Shown piece after piece: positions 24,651 to 32,862 of a DNA stretch of 63,572 bases. The DNA comes from Candidatus Dormiibacterota bacterium (lineage in GTDB: Bacteria; Chloroflexota; Dormibacteria; Aeolococcales; Aeolococcaceae): NCBI GenBank assembly GCA_003135895.1, contig PNBE01000158.1:1-63572 (forward strand). Reading direction: 5' to 3'. Positions within the stretch are counted from its first letter, which is position 1, and each line of letters begins with the position of its first letter. The notes beneath the pieces were generated by a model. That model was given only the letters and a program-made list of their open reading frames with translations, had not been told where the DNA came from and did no database searches. The translations under genes were made by a program, and so were the position numbers.

Positions 24651-26282
24651 TCAGCCCACCGGTGCCGCATCGAGTGCGTTGCGCACCGCGATGTACCCGA
24701 AGGTCATCCCCTTGGCGTTGGAGATGCCGCCGTTGTACCAGAGACCTTCGGCAAGGTTCGCCGCCACGTTCCCCGCGGCGTACAGGCCGGGAATCGGATC
24801 GCCCCGCACGTGCATCACCTGGGCTTCGTGGTTGATGACGAGTCCCGAATTGGTACCGGCAGTGCCAAGCGCCATCCTGACCGCGTAGAGGCGGCCCTGC
24901 AGCGGCCGAACGCATGGGTTGGGCTGGACGCTCGGATCCCCGCCGTTACGGCCGTGGTTGGTGCTGCCGCGCCCGAAGGCCGGATCCTCTCCGCGGCTTG
25001 CCGGTCCATTGAAGGTTGCGATGGTCTCGGTCAAGCCGTCCTCGTCGACGTCGATCTTGCGAGCCAGCTCGGCCGGCGTGTCCGCGCTGATCATCCAGCC
25101 CGGAACGTCACCCGGCATCACCGAGGCCAGGGGATACCTGTCCTTCCATTCCTGGTCGCAGATGAAGTAACTCTCGAGGTTGGGGAACTCCTGGGACAGC
25201 GGATCGAAGTGCACCATCTCGTGGCAGAGATCGCGGTAAAAGGTCTCGTCGCCGAAGCGCTTGCCACGGCGGTTGACCACCATGCTGCCGGGGAAACAGA
25301 GCTCCCGGATGAACAGACGGTACAGGGGCTGATCGGCTGCGGCCTCTCCAGGGATGTTGTAGGCCGGAACCAGCAGCTGCCCGTCGAACATCGCCATCGC
25401 GGCGCCCTGCTCGAGCGCCATCACGAGCCCGCTGCCGTCGACTGTCGGTGCACCGAGCCGCACCGTCATCGGGTGCGGGTCCCAGCGACGTTTCAAGACC
25501 TCACTTCCGTCGTAGCCACCGGTGGCGAGGATCACGCCATAGCGTGCTTCGAAGAGCTCATCCCCGGCCGGCGTCGACGCGCGTACGCCGACGACACGTC
25601 CTGCGTCGACGACGAGGCTGCGGACATCAGCGTGCGGGCGCACCGCAACGTTCTGACGAATCAGCGACGCGAGCATCCAACCCGCGACGGCCGATCCGAA
25701 TGCACGATAGTCGTCGCGGATTCGCTGGGCGAGCATGGTCCAGTCCCAGGTCGCAACCGTGCCAAATCCGCCCCACCCCTGGATCTCCTTCCATGACGCC
25801 GGAACCATGGCGTAATAAGGTGAGTTCGTCAGCTGGCTGCGCCATTCGTCGGGGAGGTGCTCCTTGGCGGGGAAGATCGGCGAGGACAGATGCCGTCCCG
25901 CGACCTTGCCGCCCTCGAGCTCGGAGTAGTAATCCGGAAAGTTGTCCGGCATTTCGAAGGGCACGCCGCAGCGGTCCTCCAGAAATGCAATCGCCGCCGA
26001 GGAGTTCGTGACAAACGACCGCAGCAGCGCTTCATCGTGACGGCCCCCGCTCAGCGAACGGATGTGGGCGCAGGCTTCCTCCACGGAGTCGTCGATCCCC
26101 GCCGCCTGCATGTGCCGGTTGTTCGGGATCCACGCCAGACCGGTGGAGTATGCGAATGTCCCCCCGATCGTCGGTCCCTTCTCGAGCACAACCGCACTCT
26201 TGCCGAGACTGGTCGCAACCAGGGCGGCGGTGAGCCCACCTCCCCCACTGCCCACGATGACGATGTCGTACTTACCCGACAA
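24651..26282 (-). CDS. FAD-dependent dehydrogenase (3-ketosteroid dehydrogenase/fumarate reductase type)
   Basis: A 543-residue flavoprotein starting MSGKYDIVIVGSGGGGLTAA with the FAD-binding glycine motif, followed by VLEKGPTIGGTFAYSTG, VILATGGYDGSE, and a C-terminal GLYAAGNVAANLAEGLWYNG segment. It belongs to the same superfamily as the 19614 flavoprotein but is a different subgroup, closer to 3-ketosteroid delta-1-dehydrogenases. It probably dehydrogenates an acyl or keto substrate. It is fifth in the large operon, 14 bases after the ThDP gene. Confidence 0.87.
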   Translation of the reverse strand: MSGKYDIVIVGSGGGGLTAALVATSLGKSAVVLEKGPTIGGTFAYSTGLAWIPNNRHMQAAGIDDSVEEACAHIRSLSGGRHDEALLRSFVTNSSAAIAFLEDRCGVPFEMPDNFPDYYSELEGGKVAGRHLSSPIFPAKEHLPDEWRSQLTNSPYYAMVPASWKEIQGWGGFGTVATWDWTMLAQRIRDDYRAFGSAVAGWMLASLIRQNVAVRPHADVRSLVVDAGRVVGVRASTPAGDELFEARYGVILATGGYDGSEVLKRRWDPHPMTVRLGAPTVDGSGLVMALEQGAAMAMFDGQLLVPAYNIPGEAAADQPLYRLFIRELCFPGSMVVNRRGKRFGDETFYRDLCHEMVHFDPLSQEFPNLESYFICDQEWKDRYPLASVMPGDVPGWMISADTPAELARKIDVDEDGLTETIATFNGPASRGEDPAFGRGSTNHGRNGGDPSVQPNPCVRPLQGRLYAVRMALGTAGTNSGLVINHEAQVMHVRGDPIPGLYAAGNVAANLAEGLWYNGGISNAKGMTFGYIAVRNALDAAPVG

Positions 26283-26296
26283 GGTAGGCCGTGCCT

Positions 26297-28051
26297 TTAG
26301 CCCAGCGCCGGCATGACGAACGTGCCGCCGCCGGTCATCGGGACAAACGTGGCTGGATCGACATCGATATCGACAAGGAACGGGCGCGGCGTCGCGATGC
26401 CGCGACGAAGCGCAGGACCGATCTCCTCGACACTGGTGACGCGCTGTGCCTCCATACCCATCGCGCTCGCGATCGCCGCAAAATCGAGGCGATACGAGTC
26501 ACCACCTTGAGTCTGAAACACGGAGAACAAGTTCCGGCCGGGGCCGTAGCGCGTGTCCTGCGGTCGCTTCACGGCGCCGTACATCGCGTCGTTGACCACG
26601 ACGTAGGTGATCGGGAGGTTGTACTCGACCACGGTCGGCAGGACGTGCAAGCTCATCGACATACTGCCATCTCCGACCCAGCTCACCACCGGGCGACCCG
26701 GAGCCGCGAGCTGCGCTCCGACGGCGCCGCATGGACCGAATCCCATCGCCGCGCCACCCATGGTGCTCAACACCGAACGGGGGCGAATCGCGGCAAATTG
26801 CTGGGCGATCCATTTGTGGGCATTCCCGACGTCTGAGATGACGAGCCCGTTCTCGGGGAGCGCGGCACGCAACTCCCCGACGACGCGACCGGTCTGGATT
26901 GGGAACGCGTCGCTCGACAGCAATTGCTGACTCTGGGCACGCCAACGCGCCTTCGACTCGCTCAACTGGCCGATCCAGTCCTCGCGCGACCGAGGAGCAG
27001 ATGCGGAACGGTGCTTGAGACCGGTGACGAGATCCTCGAGGACCGCACGGATATCGCCGACAGCGCCGATCTCCGCTGGGTAGTACTTGGATATCTCACC
27101 GGGATCGATGTCGATCTGGATGAGTCTCGTCGGCGGTATCGCGAACGGTTTGCCTTCCTGCCACGCGCTCGTGTCCGTCTCCGCAAACCGCGTGCCCAAC
27201 GCCAGCAGGACATCGCACTCCCGCAGGGCTGTGTTGGCGGGCTCGGTCCCGATCCATCCCGAGATGCCCATGGCGAGCGGATGGTCCTCGGCGATCGCCC
27301 CCTTGCCCATCACGGTCGTGGCGACCGGTGCGCGGAGCGCCTCCGCGAGAGCGGTCAACTGCTCGCTCGCCTCGGCGAGCACCGCGCCGCCGCCAGCGAG
27401 GATCGCCGGCCGCTTGGCGTGTTCGAGGAGGTCGAGAATGGCCTCCGTGGCCGGTGCGGATGCGCGGCTGCCGGCGGAGATCAACCCGAGGGTCTCGGCC
27501 GAGGGCAGTGCCACCTCGACACGATCAGCCCACGCATCCTGGGTCACGTCCAGGTGCACGGGGCCGGGGCGTCCGGAGGTGGCGAGACGGTAGGCCTTCA
27601 GGACCGTTTCGAGCAGACGGTCGGCGCGATGCACCTGCCAGCTTCGCTTGACACTGCCGCGGAACATGTCCGGCGTGCCGGCATCCCGATCGCGTGCGAG
27701 TTCCTGGTAGGCGCCACGACCCTGGATGCGGCTCCAGCTCTCCCCCGTGATCACGATCATCGCCGACGAGTCGAGGTAAGCGTTGGTGACACCCGTCAGA
27801 AGATTCGCCGACCCCACGCTGATGTGGGCAAAGGCAACCATCGGACGGTGCGAGACGCGATAGAACGCGTCAGAGGCAAATGCGGCGGTCTCTTCATTGC
27901 GCGGGAGGACCGCCGTCAGATGGTCCTGTCGATCGTAGACGGCATCGACGAAGTCCAGGACCGTGTGCCCGGGAATGCCCGAAACGTGGGTCACACCGAG
28001 GCGAACGAGCATTTCCGCAACGATCTCCGCGCCGCGCATGGTTGTCGTCAT
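26297..28051 (-). CDS. ThDP-dependent enzyme, acetolactate synthase-like
   Basis: A 584-residue thiamine diphosphate enzyme with three domains. The cofactor-activating Glu is kept in LPRNEETAAFASDAFYR, and the ThDP/Mg motif runs from GDGSMSMSLHVLPTVVEYNL to VVNDAMYG. The middle domain has LAGGGAVL. Because the Glu is present it is not a canonical glyoxylate carboligase, in which this residue is Val. It should decarboxylate a 2-keto acid and may ligate the product. The ATG at 28051 overlaps the lyase stop (ATGA), so keto-acid made by the lyase could pass directly to it. Confidence 0.88.
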   Translation of the reverse strand: MTTTMRGAEIVAEMLVRLGVTHVSGIPGHTVLDFVDAVYDRQDHLTAVLPRNEETAAFASDAFYRVSHRPMVAFAHISVGSANLLTGVTNAYLDSSAMIVITGESWSRIQGRGAYQELARDRDAGTPDMFRGSVKRSWQVHRADRLLETVLKAYRLATSGRPGPVHLDVTQDAWADRVEVALPSAETLGLISAGSRASAPATEAILDLLEHAKRPAILAGGGAVLAEASEQLTALAEALRAPVATTVMGKGAIAEDHPLAMGISGWIGTEPANTALRECDVLLALGTRFAETDTSAWQEGKPFAIPPTRLIQIDIDPGEISKYYPAEIGAVGDIRAVLEDLVTGLKHRSASAPRSREDWIGQLSESKARWRAQSQQLLSSDAFPIQTGRVVGELRAALPENGLVISDVGNAHKWIAQQFAAIRPRSVLSTMGGAAMGFGPCGAVGAQLAAPGRPVVSWVGDGSMSMSLHVLPTVVEYNLPITYVVVNDAMYGAVKRPQDTRYGPGRNLFSVFQTQGGDSYRLDFAAIASAMGMEAQRVTSVEEIGPALRRGIATPRPFLVDIDVDPATFVPMTGGGTFVMPALG

Positions 28052-29016
28052 TTCTGACCTTTCTCCTGAGGCACGGCTTCTGCGCCTGTCGATGCCGCAA
28101 TGGTGTTCATGACTTCGCTGGTCCTGGCCGCGAGTGTGTCCTCGAGCGCTTCCCACTCGGGAAGGCCGACCGCGGCCTGGCGATCTGCCCACGAAAGCAT
28201 CGGTCGCCCGGCTTCACTCGGATGACCCGTCAGGCGGAGACGCTCCAGCGCATCTCGCGCCGCGGCGGATGCGACCCGCATCACCGCATTGGCGTGGAGG
28301 GCGATCCGGTAGCCCATGCGCTCGAGCTCTTCATGTGACACAGCAGGCGTGAGCCCGCCCTCGACGATGTTGATGAGCACCGGAGCCGGGATCTCGCCTG
28401 GGATGGTGGCGATGGCGTCGAGTGTCGTCGGCGCCTCGATGAACACCACGTCAGCCCCGGCCTCCGCGAACGCCCGTCCGCGACCGATCGCCTCGGCGAG
28501 CCCGTCGGTGGCCACCGCATCGGTGCGTCCCACGATGACCATCGCTGGATCACGCCTGGCTTCGCGTGCGGCGACGAGCCGCTCGATCATCTCGCCGAGC
28601 GTGACCACCTCCTTGCGCGACAGATGTCCGCACCGCTTGGGATTGACCTGGTCTTCAATCTGCACGCCGGCTGCGCCGGCCGCTTCGAACTCCTGCACGG
28701 TGCGAAAGACATTGATCGCGCCGCCATAGCCCGTATCGATATCCGCGAGCACGGGGATGCGGACGGCTCTTGAAATACGCCGAGTTGCCTCGAGTATCTC
28801 CCCCATGGTCGCAAGGCCCAGGTCGGGAAGCCCGAGCATCCAGTTGGCGATGCCGGCACCACTCGAGAACACCATCTCGAACCCGGCCTGCTCCGCAAGC
28901 CTCGCGACAAACGGGTCGCTCACGCCCGGACAGATGACCAGCTGCGACCCCTCGATCAGCCGGCGGAGTTGGAGGCGAGTCGAGCCTTCGGCCTGGGGAG
29001 CGTCGGACTCGGTCAC
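28048..29016 (-). CDS. isocitrate lyase/PEP mutase-family lyase, canonical loop
   Basis: A 322-residue lyase of the methylisocitrate/2,3-dimethylmalate lyase branch. The metal site is VLADIDTGYGG and the active-site loop is IEDQVNPKRCGH, with the full Lys-Arg-Cys-Gly-His motif, unlike the two variant paralogues at 12528 and 36662. It catalyses retro-aldol cleavage of a branched or hydroxylated dicarboxylate to a 2-keto acid (often pyruvate) and a smaller acid. GTG at 29016 lies four bases after the CMD-like stop, and its own stop overlaps the ThDP start. Confidence 0.88.
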   Translation of the reverse strand: MTESDAPQAEGSTRLQLRRLIEGSQLVICPGVSDPFVARLAEQAGFEMVFSSGAGIANWMLGLPDLGLATMGEILEATRRISRAVRIPVLADIDTGYGGAINVFRTVQEFEAAGAAGVQIEDQVNPKRCGHLSRKEVVTLGEMIERLVAAREARRDPAMVIVGRTDAVATDGLAEAIGRGRAFAEAGADVVFIEAPTTLDAIATIPGEIPAPVLINIVEGGLTPAVSHEELERMGYRIALHANAVMRVASAAARDALERLRLTGHPSEAGRPMLSWADRQAAVGLPEWEALEDTLAARTSEVMNTIAASTGAEAVPQEKGQK

Positions 29017-29020
29017 GCCG

Positions 29021-29428
29021 TCAGCCGTCAGTTGATGCCGATTCGCTCTCGGCGCACGCCTGCCACAGGGCCTGTCCCACGCGCAGATACCCGATCACGC
29101 CGAGGAAGAGGAATGCGAGGCTGAGCGCTTCGCGCACTTCGGTCACGGTCAACCCGCTATTGAGGCCGTGCTTGAGGTGGGTCAGCGCTCCCTCCTTGTT
29201 GGCGACGGCCATGTTCATGGTGATCATGACCAGCTCCTTGTGTGCCCGCGAGAGCCCGCCCTCGCGTTCCTCATAGATCCACGAGCGCAGGCGGCGATAA
29301 CTCTCCTCCGCTGTGGGGTTCATGTCGTGGAGGTCCGAGGCGACCTCGGACACACGCCCCAGCATGCGAATCCAATCCGCCTGCCATTCGTCGCCCGAAG
29401 GCGCCGCGTCACTCGCCTCCTGGGTCAA
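29021..29428 (-). CDS. carboxymuconolactone decarboxylase-family protein
   Basis: A small helical protein of the CMD/AhpD-like family: LRSWIYEEREGGLSRAHKEL, then ITMNMAVANKEGALTHLKHG and TVTEVREALSLAFLFLG. The His in LTHLKHG is conserved but there is no Cys-x-x-Cys, so it is not an AhpD-type peroxidase. The start is uncertain. TTG at 29428 has AGGGA at a sensible distance (135 residues); TTG at 29461, one base after the solute-binding-protein stop, would give 146. CMD-like proteins often accompany decarboxylation or lactone chemistry. Confidence 0.75.
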   Translation of the reverse strand: MTQEASDAAPSGDEWQADWIRMLGRVSEVASDLHDMNPTAEESYRRLRSWIYEEREGGLSRAHKELVMITMNMAVANKEGALTHLKHGLNSGLTVTEVREALSLAFLFLGVIGYLRVGQALWQACAESESASTDG

Positions 29429-29462
29429 CCGCGGGTCCCTCGCTCGCGCGTGATCGTGCAAG

Positions 29463-31130
29463 TCACGATCCGCGCAGCTCCCAGAACGGTCCGGCCTGCC
29501 CGTTGCCGTCCTGGAGATTCCACTCGGCGACGTGCGGACCGAACGCATAGAAGGCGTCCAGCGTGAAGAGTCCGTATGCCGGCTGCGTCGCGTAGAGATA
29601 GTCGTCATATTCGCGCGCAACCGCGGCACGCTTGGTCGGGTCATAGGTTGTGCTCAGCGCGACCGCGTAGTCGTTGAGCTTGGGATCGTCGGCGGTCACG
29701 TTGCCCGACGTCTTCAGGAAGAACTGGTTCGCGAGATAGCCGGGGTCGTAGAGCTGCAGTCCCTCGAGGCCGAAGAGGAACGCGCCGTCAAACACGTGGC
29801 TGTCCTGAAGCTCTCCCTGGAGCGCGGGATCCATCGGCTGATACGTCGTGTTGATACCGATGTCATTCCAGTTGCTCGCGATCGCCTGCCCGAGGTCCTG
29901 GATGTTGCCGATGGTGTCGTCGGCGTTCTTCGAGACCAGGGTGAAGTTGAACGAGGAATGCCCTGCGTCGCTGAGGAGTTGCTTTGCCTTTGCGGTGTCG
30001 AACGCGTACGGCTTGTTCGCCGGATTGTGTCCGAGCGTGCCGCCGACGGCGAAGTCGTCGTCCAGCGTCGCGGCGCCACTGAAGATCGCCTTGATCATCC
30101 CCTGGCGATCCATGCCGTAGAGCATCGCCTGACGGACCCGAAGATCGTGCACTGGCGAGGCCTGCTTTGCGGGTGTGGGGCTGTCCGGGTTCAGCGCCGC
30201 GAAGATCATCCATACCAAGGTCACGTCGTGGTTGGTGACGACCCGGATGCCCGATGCTCCCTGCAACTGCTGACGTCCTGACGGGGAGATGCTCGCGATG
30301 GCGTCGAGCGATCCGCTCTGCAGGCCTGCGAGTCGCGAGGACTCCTCTGGCAGGAGCAGGAGCGTGAGCGTCTTGAAATTCGGCGTGCGAGTCGGGTCCC
30401 AGAAGCCGTCGAACCGATCAAAGATCATGTTGACGTTGAGTTGCTGCGACCCGAACTTGTAGGGACCCGCGGCCATGGGATGCAGACGGAACTGCGCATC
30501 GCCGACCTGGTGGTAGTACCCGGTCGGGATCGGCACGGGAAGATCGTCGAGCATGGTCACGTATGGGGAGGTCGTCGTGATCGCGATGTGGGTGTCGTCG
30601 ATGATGTTGACGTTCTTGATCGCCTGGACGACCGGCTCATTGAGGACGAAGTCGCCGGGAAAGGCCTTGACGCGGTTGATGGATGTCTGCACGTCCTGGG
30701 CGGTGAAGGTCGAACCGTCATGCATCTTCACACCGGATCGAAGCGTGAACGTCCACGTGAGGCCGTCGGCACTGGTCTCGTACGATGCGGCAAGGGCGTT
30801 GGAATGTTGGCCTTTCAGGTCGCGGCGCACCAGCGGCTCACCGAGCGACGTGAAGATCGGTGTGCGCATGGCCCCGTGCGAGTAGGCGAACATCGGGTCC
30901 GGAGTCTGAGTCCCGAGGTCCGGCAGCCCGAGGTTGATGTTTGGATATCGGGACACCTTGGGGACGGGCCCGGCTGAGCCGCTCGGTGACGTCGTCTGAC
31001 ATCCCACCAGGGCGGCTGCGAGGCCAAGGCCCCCGGCCACCATGAAATGGCGCCGGCTCAGCTCGGCAGAGAGCAGCTCGGAGAGCATGCGACGAAGGTC
31101 CGAATCTGGAATCCTGCCTTGTTCGGGCAT
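29463..31130 (-). CDS. family 5 extracellular solute-binding lipoprotein
   Basis: A 555-residue oligopeptide/nickel-type (family 5) solute-binding protein. A Tat-like SRRHFM motif (residues 25-30) precedes a hydrophobic core and lipobox LVGC with Cys44, so it is probably a folded, Tat-exported lipoprotein. Family segments include YETSADGLTWTFTLRSGVKM and VRQAMLYGMDRQGMIKAIF. The ATG at 31130 has GGAGG about ten bases upstream. It is the first gene of the eight-gene operon, yet no permease or ATPase is in it; the matching parts are at 40.2-43.1 kb and 13.5 kb. The ligand is unknown. Confidence 0.9.
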   Translation of the reverse strand: MPEQGRIPDSDLRRMLSELLSAELSRRHFMVAGGLGLAAALVGCQTTSPSGSAGPVPKVSRYPNINLGLPDLGTQTPDPMFAYSHGAMRTPIFTSLGEPLVRRDLKGQHSNALAASYETSADGLTWTFTLRSGVKMHDGSTFTAQDVQTSINRVKAFPGDFVLNEPVVQAIKNVNIIDDTHIAITTTSPYVTMLDDLPVPIPTGYYHQVGDAQFRLHPMAAGPYKFGSQQLNVNMIFDRFDGFWDPTRTPNFKTLTLLLLPEESSRLAGLQSGSLDAIASISPSGRQQLQGASGIRVVTNHDVTLVWMIFAALNPDSPTPAKQASPVHDLRVRQAMLYGMDRQGMIKAIFSGAATLDDDFAVGGTLGHNPANKPYAFDTAKAKQLLSDAGHSSFNFTLVSKNADDTIGNIQDLGQAIASNWNDIGINTTYQPMDPALQGELQDSHVFDGAFLFGLEGLQLYDPGYLANQFFLKTSGNVTADDPKLNDYAVALSTTYDPTKRAAVAREYDDYLYATQPAYGLFTLDAFYAFGPHVAEWNLQDGNGQAGPFWELRGS

Positions 31131-31150
31131 TGTAAATGCGCCTCCATGCG

Positions 31151-31158
31151 TGGTACCA
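31151..31158. promoter_or_regulatory. TGGTACCA palindrome in the operon leader
   Basis: A perfect 8-base palindrome between the predicted transcription start and the solute-binding-protein start codon. Similar TGGTACC sites precede the genes starting at 37624 (37654-37660) and 38970 (39013-39020). It resembles GntR/FadR-type half-sites, but an 8-mer is weak evidence alone. Confidence 0.35.
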
Positions 31159-31174
31159 AGAGCGGTGTCGCGAT

Positions 31175-31204
31175 ACTCTAGGCTATAGTGACGCGATGTT
31201 ACAA
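31175..31204 (-). promoter_or_regulatory. predicted promoter of the eight-gene operon
   Basis: On the minus strand TTGTAA (31199-31204) and TAGAGT (31175-31180) are 18 bases apart, exactly as at 12294-12323. Transcription would start near 31168, about 38 bases before the ATG. Confidence 0.65.
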
Positions 31205-31219
31205 GTAGCAAGTGTAGCG
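31196..31219 (-). repeat. 24-base shared element, copy 2
   Basis: Identical over 24 bases to 12315-12338 and placed the same way over the predicted -35 box. Outside the element the two promoter regions differ apart from the -10-like hexamer, so the identity is unlikely to be a simple recent duplication of the whole region. Confidence 0.75.
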
Positions 31220-31338
31220 GCCTGCAATCGGTCGACGATCGCGGCGAGCGCCGCGAGGGCTACCATTGCGACCAAAGTGACAGGGCCTTGGGCTGAGAGC
31301 CCGCTCGGATCGACCTTCCCGGCACTGTAGAGCGTTCC

Positions 31339-32730
31339 GTGCCCCCAGCAGTGTCTGATAGTTCCGCCGTCACGGTCCACGACAAGTGGAGCGGCGAGAT
31401 ACTCGGAGAGCTCGAGCGCGCGACCGAGCCGCTCATTGAGAAGACCATGGCGGGAGCGGTGGACGCCCTTCGCCAACCCTGGAGCGCACTCGATCGAGCC
31501 GCAGCTCTGAGAGGTGCGGTCGCCATGCTCCGTGAGCGGCGTGCGGAGCTGACCACGGTCATGCGCCGTGAGACCGGCTTCACAACAACGGACGTCCACG
31601 ACGAGTTCGAACGCGCCATGGTCACCCTGCAGCTCTGCGCCGAGGAATCGACCCGGTTGGGCGGCGAGGTCATACCGCTCGGAGCAAGCGCCGGATTCGA
31701 GCAACGTGTGGCGTTCACCCTGCGCGTCCCGATCGGGGTCGTCCTCGCGATCACGCCGTTCAATGCTCCGCTGAACACCGTCTGTCACAAGATCGGGCCG
31801 GCCCTGGCTGCCGGCAACTCGGTGGTGCTGAAGCCGGCGCTGCTGACGCCGCTCACCGCCCAACTGCTGGTCGACACCCTCCATGCCGCGGGTGTGCCGG
31901 GAGGCTATCTGCAGATCCTTCACGGGAGTGGCAGCGAGCTCGGCCTCCGGCTGCTTCGCGATCCGAGGATCGCCTTCGCGACCTTTACCGGGTCAACCGA
32001 GGTCGGTCTGATCGTCAAACGTGAGACGGGGATCCGTCCGGTGCAGCTCGAGCTCGGGAGCACCTCAACCACCATCGTCTGCGAGGACGGTGATCTCGAC
32101 CGTGTCGTCGTCGATGTGCGCCGATCGGGGTTCCGCAAGGCCGGCCAGGTCTGCACGTCGGTGCAGAACCTGCTCGTGCAACGACGCGTCGCCGATCAGC
32201 TCCGTGAACTGCTGACCGTCGGAGTGACGAGCCTCCGCTCGGGCGACCCAGGCGAGGCGTCCACCGAGGTGGGTCCGGTGATCACCCAACAGGCGGCCGA
32301 GTACGCGAACGAGCTGATAGCGGATGCGGTCAGTGCCGGCGCTCAGATCGCCGTGGGTGCCGCACGGGAGCGCAACCTGCTGGCACCGACGCTCATGACC
32401 GGGGTCAATCCGAACATGCGGATCGTGCGCGAGGAAGTTTTCGCGCCCGTGGTGAACCTGATCTCCTTCGATGCTCTCCCCGAGGCGTTCGCGATCGCCA
32501 ATGCTTCTCGCTACGGCCTCCAGGCGGGCTTCTATACGGCCTCGATCGCGAACGCGCTCCACGCTGCCCGCTCACTCGAGGTGGGCGGCGTCATTATTAA
32601 TGGGACCTCCAGCACGCGTGCGGACGGGATGCCCTACGGCGGCGTCAAGGACAGCGGGTTCGGCCGCGAGGGGCCCGCCTACGCGATCAGCGAGATGACT
32701 GTCCCGCGTCTGGTCGTGCTCACGCCGTAG
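31339..32730 (+). CDS. aldehyde dehydrogenase
   Basis: A 463-residue NAD(P)-dependent aldehyde dehydrogenase. The catalytic Glu is in QLELGSTST, the nucleophilic Cys in KAGQVCTSVQ, the Asn region in TPFNAPLN, and the C-terminal GGVKDSGFGREGP segment is present. It oxidises an aldehyde, probably a small hydroxy- or semialdehyde, to the acid. The start is a GTG at 31339; no strong ribosome site is visible and the frame upstream is interrupted. It is divergent from the big operon and shares its control region. Confidence 0.88.
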   Translation: MPPAVSDSSAVTVHDKWSGEILGELERATEPLIEKTMAGAVDALRQPWSALDRAAALRGAVAMLRERRAELTTVMRRETGFTTTDVHDEFERAMVTLQLCAEESTRLGGEVIPLGASAGFEQRVAFTLRVPIGVVLAITPFNAPLNTVCHKIGPALAAGNSVVLKPALLTPLTAQLLVDTLHAAGVPGGYLQILHGSGSELGLRLLRDPRIAFATFTGSTEVGLIVKRETGIRPVQLELGSTSTTIVCEDGDLDRVVVDVRRSGFRKAGQVCTSVQNLLVQRRVADQLRELLTVGVTSLRSGDPGEASTEVGPVITQQAAEYANELIADAVSAGAQIAVGAARERNLLAPTLMTGVNPNMRIVREEVFAPVVNLISFDALPEAFAIANASRYGLQAGFYTASIANALHAARSLEVGGVIINGTSSTRADGMPYGGVKDSGFGREGPAYAISEMTVPRLVVLTP

Positions 32731-32794
32731 GAGTCCACGCCCCGCCGCGAGCGTCGGCAAATCCGTCCGGGCTGGACGTGACACGAATCTCAGA

Positions 32795-32827
32795 TGTATC
32801 ATGCGTTCCGCATAACACTTGTATCAT
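32795..32827. promoter_or_regulatory. repeat cluster upstream of the membrane protein gene
   Basis: TGTATCAT occurs at 32795-32802 and again at 32820-32827, 25 bases apart. Between them ATGCG-TTC-CGCAT (32801-32813) is a small palindrome. The second copy sits in ACTTGTATCAT, which differs by one base from ACTTGTAACAT in the 24-base element. Confidence 0.45.
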
Positions 32828-32862
32828 CCCGCCGCCGTCCACCACCCGAGGGAATTGCACCT

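Noticed and set aside
24810-25796. Long plus-strand ORF of 328 codons
   Set aside because: It lies wholly antisense to the flavoprotein gene (24651-26282), and the translation is Arg/His/Gly-rich without family motifs.
26924-28057. Plus-strand ORF of 377 codons
   Set aside because: Antisense shadow of the ThDP gene, a common effect of high GC at third codon positions.
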